Shown: positions 8,284-12,583 of the stretch, piece by piece
How the letters are laid out: every line of letters begins with the position of its first letter
How positions within the stretch are numbered: position 1 is the first letter of the stretch
Origin: JAHHLP01 sp041609895
Lineage (GTDB): Bacteria; Bacteroidota; Rhodothermia; Rhodothermales; JABDKH01
Assembly: GCA_041609895.1 (NCBI GenBank)
Contig: JBFIPX010000088.1
Location: 1 to 12,583 of the forward strand
Length of the DNA: 12,583 bases
Direction of reading: 5' to 3'
Notes under the pieces: generated by a model
Database searches by the model: none
Seen by the model: the letters and a program-made list of their open reading frames with translations, nothing else
Told to the model about the DNA's origin: nothing
Program-made: the position numbers and the translations under genes

Positions 8284-10130
8284 AGACAGCTCCTGTACGC
8301 CGCAAAGGCATCTGGCTAGTCTCCCTGCACGTTCTTCTCCTTCTGGCGGCGCCATTTCTCGCAGAGAGAACGAACAGCCTCGTCGGCTTTGTTGCTGTGA
8401 TGATCGGAGGCTGCGCGCTTCTCCCGGTCATTTCGCGCCACGCGCACTTGTCCTGGCGAACTGTCATCGTGGTAGCCGTCATCCTTCGTGCCGGCGCATT
8501 CTGGCTGCCGCCGGGCCTCTCCGATGACGCGTTCCGATACGCCTGGGACGGACAGCTCCAGACGGAAGGATTCAACCCGTACCTCGTTCTCCCGGACGAT
8601 GAGGATGTTGCTCTCCTGCGCGACCGACAAATATTCGAGAGGCTGAACTCCGCCGACTTCTATTCGGTGTATCCACCGCTGTCGCAGGCGACATTTGGTG
8701 TTGCCGCCTTTCTTACGAAGGGCGATTGGCCTGCAGTCTATTACGCCATAAAGTTCATCCTTATCCTGGGCGAACTTGTCGTACTGTGGGTTCTTGCCAA
8801 GCTTGTTCTGCCGAGCCGAGCCGTTCTTTATGCGTGGAATCCTGTTGTGGTGCTCGAGATTGCTGGTCAGGGACATACCGAGGGTCTTGCCGTGGGCTTG
8901 CTCGCGATGAGCATCCTGGCAAGCCGGCGGGGCAAGGCGGGCGTCGCGGGAGCAGCGATCGCCGGTGCCGGAATGGTGAAGCTCTATCCGCTTGTTCTCC
9001 TGCCGCTATTTGCCAGGCGACTCCAATGGAAAGCGATAGCTGGAGCCACTGCGGTTACACTCGTCCTTACGTTGCCCTATGCCTCCGTCCAAGCGCTTCG
9101 AAATGTGGCGGAGTCGCTGGATCTTTACGTCCGCTACTTCGAGTTCAATGCCGGGCCATACCTCGCCGTCAAGGAAATCGTGCGTTTCGCGACGGGCGAA
9201 GACTGGAGCAAAACCATCGGCCCGCTCTTCCGGTGGCTTTTTGTGGCCGCACTTCCCCTGATTTACATCGCCGACTGGAGGCTACGCTGGAGTCTCGAGA
9301 AGTCGATGATAGTCGTTCTCGCGGCGTTCTTTTTCTTCTCAACTACCATCCACCCGTGGTACCTGGTCCCAATGCTATGCCTTCTGGTATTTGAGGATAA
9401 GTATCGATGGCACTGGTATTGGCTTGCAGGCATCAGCGTTGGCACCTACCTGATCTACGTTGATGGACCTTACTGGGGGTTTGTAATTACCGGGTGGGGG
9501 ATATGGACGGTTCTCGTCATTTCCTATCACTTCGATGACGCGCTTCAGACGCTGCAACGTGTACGTGGTCGTCGCAAATGGCGAGAGATCGCTGGCTGGG
9601 TAAACAGCGAGGGAGGCGCACGCCTTCTGGACCTTGGGTCTGGCGAGGGATATGTCGGCCTTGCTGCAGCGACCGATGAACGTCTTCACGTTCAACTGGC
9701 AGACGTGGTCGACATGAATCGCACGGACTTGCCGTGGACTCGGGTAGATGTCGATCGCCTGCCCTTTGCCACCGACGCCTACGAGTATGTCGTTTTGTAC
9801 TTCGTGCTCCATCATTCCCGACAACCTGAAAGGGTGCTTGCTGAGGCCTCGCGCGTCGCCTCGCATCGTATCATTGTTGTGGAATCGTTGTATCACAATC
9901 GATTACAGCTGTGGCTTCTGACAATACTTGACAAATTGGCGAACCGTCTTCGGTCGAAGGGGCTGATGGCGCACCAGGAAGACAATCTGGACTTTCGCCG
10001 CTTTCAGGAATGGCAGTCAGCTTTCAAAAATACCGGTCTACGCGTCGTGGAATCGCGGCGCCGTGGTCGTTGGATTCATCCCCGGGGGTACTTCCTTCTT
10101 GAAATCGATACACCACACATATATCAGTAG
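8280..10130 (+). CDS. Fusion of GT-C (GT87-like) membrane glycosyltransferase with SAM methyltransferase
   Basis: One uninterrupted 616-residue frame joins two enzymes. Residues about 1-418 are a polytopic membrane protein with roughly 11-13 hydrophobic helices and GT-C hallmarks: the loop SDDAFRYAWDGQLQTEGFNPY (81-101, with Asp82-Asp83) after the early helices, WNPVVVLEIAGQGHTEG (186-202) and IHPWYLVPM (357-365). This resembles DUF2029/GT87 and MptB-type enzymes, which take sugar from a polyprenyl-phosphate donor on the outer face of the inner membrane. Residues about 440-616 are a class I methyltransferase: motif I DLGSGEG (451-457), acidic strand-2 end ADVVD, VDRLPFATDAYEYVVLYFVLHH (491-512) and IIVVES. 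The basic linker TLQRVRGRRKWREI (424-437) should be cytosolic. GTG 8280 overlaps the upstream TGA as GTGA. Substrates are unknown; glycolipid modification is inference. Confidence 0.85.
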   Translation: MKTAPVRRKGIWLVSLHVLLLLAAPFLAERTNSLVGFVAVMIGGCALLPVISRHAHLSWRTVIVVAVILRAGAFWLPPGLSDDAFRYAWDGQLQTEGFNPYLVLPDDEDVALLRDRQIFERLNSADFYSVYPPLSQATFGVAAFLTKGDWPAVYYAIKFILILGELVVLWVLAKLVLPSRAVLYAWNPVVVLEIAGQGHTEGLAVGLLAMSILASRRGKAGVAGAAIAGAGMVKLYPLVLLPLFARRLQWKAIAGATAVTLVLTLPYASVQALRNVAESLDLYVRYFEFNAGPYLAVKEIVRFATGEDWSKTIGPLFRWLFVAALPLIYIADWRLRWSLEKSMIVVLAAFFFFSTTIHPWYLVPMLCLLVFEDKYRWHWYWLAGISVGTYLIYVDGPYWGFVITGWGIWTVLVISYHFDDALQTLQRVRGRRKWREIAGWVNSEGGARLLDLGSGEGYVGLAAATDERLHVQLADVVDMNRTDLPWTRVDVDRLPFATDAYEYVVLYFVLHHSRQPERVLAEASRVASHRIIVVESLYHNRLQLWLLTILDKLANRLRSKGLMAHQEDNLDFRRFQEWQSAFKNTGLRVVESRRRGRWIHPRGYFLLEIDTPHIYQ

Positions 10131-10149
10131 CAGGCTGTCATATGTGTGG
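10113..10149. repeat. 10-bp perfect inverted repeat spanning the fusion gene's stop codon
   Basis: CCACACATAT at 10113-10122 is exactly complementary to ATATGTGTGG at 10140-10149. The 17-base loop contains the TAG stop at 10128-10130. No T tract follows the right arm, so it is not a textbook intrinsic terminator, but transcripts could fold here and mark the 3' end or block decay. As DNA it could be a palindromic protein-binding site. Confidence 0.65.
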
Positions 10150-10152
10150 AAC

Positions 10153-10194
10153 CTGGGATGAAGCAGAATTATTAAGTGATCGTGTAAATCCCAG
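10153..10194. repeat. 7-bp inverted repeat in the spacer before the permease gene
   Basis: CTGGGAT at 10153-10159 is complementary to ATCCCAG at 10188-10194, enclosing a 28-base AT-rich segment. It begins three bases after the preceding inverted repeat and ends 24 bases before the permease ATG at 10219. It could act as a leader stem-loop or an operator around a promoter, but I cannot identify promoter hexamers with confidence. Confidence 0.45.
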
Positions 10195-10218
10195 CTAGTT
10201 GCATCCTGGCGAACGCCC

Positions 10219-11454
10219 ATGAAGACTTTTCAGCGATTTGTGGCCCTGCGATACATTCGCGATCGCGGAGCTCGTCGGGAAGGGCGTGCCTTCGTTCGTT
10301 TCATAACGTTCGTGGGGATTGGTGGTGTCGCGATCGGGGTGGCGGCGCTAATTCTGGCGCTGTCGATTGTGCACGGCTTCAGCAGTCAAATTGAGGCAAA
10401 GATCCTCGGTTTCGGCGCTGACGTGCAGGTCGAGAGCCAGGTCGACCGCCCAATTGCGGGTGCGCCCGGCGTCCGCGACGCCATTCTTGAGATTGAGGGC
10501 GTCACACAGGTCCGTCCTGTACTTCAAGAGTTCGTACTGTTGAGGCGGTCCGGCGAAGAGATCGACGGAGTCCTTCTCAATGGCGTCGGTGAAGTGCCGG
10601 AGTTTATCGCGTCCGCTGTCGTGAAGGGAAGACCTGCTCTTTCGACTGAGGATGGTCAGAACGCGATCGTCATCGGTGAGACGTTGGCCGACAAAACGGG
10701 AATTAATGTCGGCGATAATGTTGTCCTGATCTCGTTTCGGGGTAAGGAGGAGGCTTCACCGTCTACACGTCCGAGATTCAAGCCGTTTCGAGTTAGCGGG
10801 ATCTACCAGACGTCTTTGGCGAACTTCGATGAGACGTTCGTCTATGCCGAAATCGAGGTTGCGCGCTCACTGCTGTCATACGCCCCAGATGAAGTTTCTC
10901 GATTCGACGTTGATTTAGTGGATAAAGCAAATGCTGAGGTCGTCGTTCGCGAACTCGGTTCCGTTCTGGCCTTCCCGCTTATGAGCAGGACCATTCGCGA
11001 GGTATATCGAAGCCTCTTCGCCTGGGTTAATCTGCAGGAAAGCATCATACCGATCGTAATAGGCTTCATCGTTCTCGTCGCGATTTTCAATATCGGCGGG
11101 ATCCTGTTAATGCTCGTAATCGAGAAGTCGAGATCCCTCGGCATTCTGACGAGCTTGGGTGCCAGTGCAAAAGACGTACGCGACCTTGTCGTTGTGCTCG
11201 GGCTCGCCATCGGGATCATCGGGGTTGTCGTGGGAGAGCTCCTCGCGCTCGGCCTCGCACTGATACAACAGCGCTTTCAGATCATTCCGCTGCCACCCGA
11301 TGCGTATTACATGACCACAGCCCCGATCCAACTGAATCCGGTCGATTTCCTCGTGATAGGTTTCGCAACGATTTTACTGTGCGTGATCTTCGCGTACATT
11401 CCGGCGCGTGTCGCGGCGTCAATGGATCCGATACGTGTGATTCGCTTCCGCTAA
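10219..11454 (+). CDS. LolC/LolE-type ABC transporter permease (FtsX/MacB fold)
   Basis: Predicted inner-membrane permease of the lipoprotein-releasing family, which with a LolD ATPase extracts outer-membrane lipoproteins from the inner membrane. The 411 residues match the usual 400-415. The short cytosolic start MKTFQRFVALRYIRDRG and the RFITFVGIGGVAIGVAALI helix (about 28-50) are typical of LolC/E. A large periplasmic MacB-like domain follows (about 52-270; VQVESQ, VIGETLADK, VSGIYQTS). Three helices form the C-terminal FtsX domain (about 277-300, with NIGGILLMLVIEKSRSLGIL after it, 320-345 and 371-393), ending ARVAASMDPIRVIRFR. The QIIPLPPDAYYM segment (about 324-355 region, preceding the last helix) is characteristic. 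No ATPase gene is adjacent, so the partner must be encoded elsewhere. No strong ribosome-binding site precedes ATG 10219. A related FtsX-family exporter role cannot be excluded. Confidence 0.87.
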   Translation: MKTFQRFVALRYIRDRGARREGRAFVRFITFVGIGGVAIGVAALILALSIVHGFSSQIEAKILGFGADVQVESQVDRPIAGAPGVRDAILEIEGVTQVRPVLQEFVLLRRSGEEIDGVLLNGVGEVPEFIASAVVKGRPALSTEDGQNAIVIGETLADKTGINVGDNVVLISFRGKEEASPSTRPRFKPFRVSGIYQTSLANFDETFVYAEIEVARSLLSYAPDEVSRFDVDLVDKANAEVVVRELGSVLAFPLMSRTIREVYRSLFAWVNLQESIIPIVIGFIVLVAIFNIGGILLMLVIEKSRSLGILTSLGASAKDVRDLVVVLGLAIGIIGVVVGELLALGLALIQQRFQIIPLPPDAYYMTTAPIQLNPVDFLVIGFATILLCVIFAYIPARVAASMDPIRVIRFR

Positions 11455-11493
11455 CGATGAACTGCTCTCGACTTGAGCTCGTCCGCTACAAGA

Positions 11494-11518
11494 ATGGCCC
11501 ACGCTGATTTGATGCCAT
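11494..11518. repeat. 5-bp inverted repeat just upstream of moaD
   Basis: ATGGC at 11494-11498 and GCCAT at 11514-11518 are complementary, with a 15-base loop, and end two bases before the moaD ATG. The arms are short enough to be chance. If real, the structure would occlude the translation start region. I see no larger structure resembling the Moco RNA motif in this 66-base gap. Confidence 0.2.
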
Positions 11519-11520
11519 AG

Positions 11521-11769
11521 ATGGCTAAACTAACCGTCCGAATATTTAGTGTCCTTGCGGATCGACTCGGCTCACGCCATGTCGACGTGGAGCTTGATCT
11601 TCCGGCGACGGGACAGCAGCTTATCAGGGCCCTTGGTGCCCGCTACAGTGCCGTCCAGGACTTTGAATCAGTCATTCGTCTGGCCGTCAATCGTGAGTAT
11701 GTCGACATGGACACGGTGATAGCTGAATCTGACGAAGTTGCCATTATCACGCCGACCAGCGGAGGGTGA
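11521..11769 (+). CDS. moaD: Molybdopterin synthase sulfur-carrier subunit MoaD
   Basis: Small ubiquitin-like protein (82 residues; E. coli MoaD has 81) whose C-terminal glycine is made into a thiocarboxylate and supplies sulfur to convert cyclic pyranopterin monophosphate to molybdopterin. The frame opens with the beta strand KLTVRIFSVLADRLG. It continues with the ThiS/MoaD pattern LPATGQQLIRALG, then the VNREYVDMDTVIAESDEVAIITPTSGG end. The terminal Gly-Gly (codons 11761-11766) required for activation is present. Its partner moaE follows after one base. A sulfur carrier of another pathway (ThiS) is unlikely given that neighbour. ATG 11521 has no obvious ribosome-binding site. Confidence 0.94.
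   Translation: MAKLTVRIFSVLADRLGSRHVDVELDLPATGQQLIRALGARYSAVQDFESVIRLAVNREYVDMDTVIAESDEVAIITPTSGG
11761..11765 (+). promoter_or_regulatory. Shine-Dalgarno site of moaE, within the moaD Gly-Gly codons
   Basis: GGAGG lies five bases before ATG 11771. It is formed by the GGA GGG codons of MoaD's essential C-terminal glycines, so the same bases appear to serve protein function and translation initiation. This decides the moaE start over the upstream TTG at 11738. Confidence 0.75.
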
Positions 11770-11770
11770 G

Positions 11771-12223
11771 ATGCACGAAAGCAAGGGATCACGTCACTGG
11801 GTTCGGATTCAGTCCAACAGATTGCAGACGGCTGATGCGCGGGCCTTTCTGGATGAAGGAAACGTCGGCGCGACAAACCTTTTTGTCGGCAAGACGCGTC
11901 GCTTTACGAACGGCAGGGAGACGCTTCGCCTGGAGTACGACCTCTATCCTGAAATGGCGGTCGCGGAATTGGAGCGGATCGCACAGGAGGCGCTCGGCCG
12001 TTGGCCGTTGGAGAGGGTCGTACTGTTCCACCGGTTTGGCGAAGTAGAATGCGGGGAGGCAAGCGTTGTCGTGGGAGCCTCGGCACCACATCGTGGCGAG
12101 GCCTTCGAGTCATGCCGATACCTGATCGATACCCTCAAAGCGAAGGCTCCGATTTGGAAGAAGGAGAACTACGCAGATGGGACCGAAGAATGGGTCGGCA
12201 GCGAGATGAGCGAAAGGGACTGA
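11771..12223 (+). CDS. moaE: Molybdopterin synthase catalytic subunit MoaE
   Basis: Large subunit of molybdopterin synthase; with MoaD it inserts the dithiolene sulfurs into cyclic pyranopterin monophosphate in the cytosol. The protein has 150 residues, matching the family. Visible signatures are ATNLFVGKTRRFTNGRETLRLEYDLYPEMA (about 34-63), VLFHRFGEVECGEASVVV (about 84-101), HRGEAFESCRYLIDTLK (107-123) and APIWKKE (126-132). Lys123 and Lys130 line up with the catalytic lysines known in E. coli MoaE (Lys119, Lys126). ATG 11771 is preferred because a perfect GGAGG lies five bases upstream. It starts one base after the moaD stop, giving tight operon coupling. No other molybdenum cofactor genes (moaA, moaC, moeA) are in the window. 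Confidence 0.95.
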   Translation: MHESKGSRHWVRIQSNRLQTADARAFLDEGNVGATNLFVGKTRRFTNGRETLRLEYDLYPEMAVAELERIAQEALGRWPLERVVLFHRFGEVECGEASVVVGASAPHRGEAFESCRYLIDTLKAKAPIWKKENYADGTEEWVGSEMSERD

Positions 12224-12236
12224 GCAAGAAACCTGA

Positions 12237-12583
12237 ATGAAAGTAGCCGTACTTCAGTATCGACCGGAATACCTGGACGTAGACGTAAATCTCGACACCG
12301 TCGAAGAACTGCTGTCGGGTCTGGATGCGGATCTACTTGTGCTGCCGGAACTGTTTGCGACAGGGTATTTCTTTCGTTCGACAGCGGACGTGCAGTCTGT
12401 GTCCGAACTGGTGCCGAGCGGCAAGACGACCGACCGTATGGCGAAGTGGGCTCGTGATTGGCGTTGCATCGTCGTGGGGGGACTGGTGGAGCAGTGCTCG
12501 GGGAAGCTCTTCAACAGCGCTGCTATCGTCGGACCGGACGGTTACATCGGCCGCTACCGAAAACTGCACCTCTATTACGAAGA
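12237..12583 (+). CDS. Nitrilase-superfamily carbon-nitrogen hydrolase, 5' part (runs off window)
   Basis: The first 115 residues of a cytosolic amidase-type enzyme; full-length members are about 250-300. The start MKVAVLQYRPEYLDVDVNLDTVEELL is typical of the alpha-beta-beta-alpha fold. Two of the three catalytic residues are visible: Glu38 in LVLPELFATGYF and Lys109 in GRYRKLHLYYEE. The catalytic cysteine would lie beyond the window. The intervening IVVGGLVEQ and LFNSAAIVGPDG segments are standard for the family. It begins 13 bases after moaE and may be in the same transcript, although no functional link to molybdenum cofactor synthesis is established. The substrate cannot be assigned; omega-amidase, N-carbamoylputrescine amidase and general amidase are all possible. 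Confidence 0.9.
   Translation, partial: MKVAVLQYRPEYLDVDVNLDTVEELLSGLDADLLVLPELFATGYFFRSTADVQSVSELVPSGKTTDRMAKWARDWRCIVVGGLVEQCSGKLFNSAAIVGPDGYIGRYRKLHLYYE

Noticed and set aside
8726..9394. 222-residue plus-strand frame inside the fusion gene
   Set aside because: It is an out-of-frame shadow, Cys/Arg/Ser-rich with no motif, while the overlapping frame has clear GT-C signatures.
9530..9610. Possible frameshift or lost stop joining two genes in the fusion protein
   Set aside because: The frame runs without interruption and the linker translates as plausible basic sequence with no displaced start site that I can see; kept as a check under the fusion finding rather than called a pseudogene.
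11738..11770. Upstream TTG start for moaE, adding 11 residues
   Set aside because: It would overlap moaD without a ribosome-binding site, whereas ATG 11771 has GGAGG at ideal spacing and gives the normal family length.
1..12583. A defence system, CRISPR array, mobile element or RNA gene
   Set aside because: No regularly spaced direct repeats, transposase or integrase motifs, terminal inverted repeats, tRNA-like cloverleaf or rRNA-like segments were recognised; the gene content is housekeeping and envelope functions.

Overview
The window reads as an ordinary chromosomal stretch of a moderately GC-rich bacterium (about 55-60% GC by eye) from the Bacteroidota/Rhodothermota side of the FCB group. 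The main evidence is the large secreted protease at 3433-7731, whose C-terminus looks like a type IX secretion (Por) sorting domain (PNP motif, conserved Gly/Trp pattern, final KKAAIID); this system is essentially confined to that group. Weak or absent Shine-Dalgarno sequences before most genes fit the same assignment. The GC content points more to a Rhodothermales-like lineage than to a classical low-GC Bacteroidetes, but this is inference. All nine genes are on the + strand and tightly packed; the longest non-coding gap is 111 bases. I see no tRNA, rRNA, CRISPR array, insertion sequence or integrase.

Layout: (1) 1-953, 3' part of guaB (IMP dehydrogenase). (2) 966-2030, M24B Xaa-Pro aminopeptidase, 12 bases downstream. 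(3) 2115-3422, family 4 type glycosyltransferase. (4) 3433-7731, a 1432-residue multidomain subtilase with signal peptide, propeptide, catalytic domain, seven calcium-type FG-GAP repeats, Fn3/Ig-like modules and the sorting tail. (5) 7843-8283, small RsbW-type ATPase-fold protein, overlapping by 4 bases (6) 8280-10130, an unusual fusion of a membrane GT-C (GT87-like) glycosyltransferase to a class I SAM methyltransferase. Two consecutive inverted repeats lie at its 3' end. (7) 10219-11454, LolC/E-type permease. (8) 11521-11769 moaD and (9) 11771-12223 moaE, the two molybdopterin synthase subunits. (10) From 12237 to the window edge, the N-terminal part of a nitrilase-superfamily hydrolase.

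The genes cover housekeeping functions (purine synthesis, peptide turnover, molybdenum cofactor, lipoprotein or envelope transport) and cell-surface functions (two glycosyltransferases, one secreted protease). Only moaD-moaE and the RsbW-like/fusion pair show clear translational coupling. I do not see a defence system or a convincing new multigene system. The items most worth a second look are the GT-C/methyltransferase fusion and its coupling to an RsbW-like protein, the architecture of the subtilase with an eight-G tract in its catalytic domain, and the paired inverted repeats at 10113-10194.
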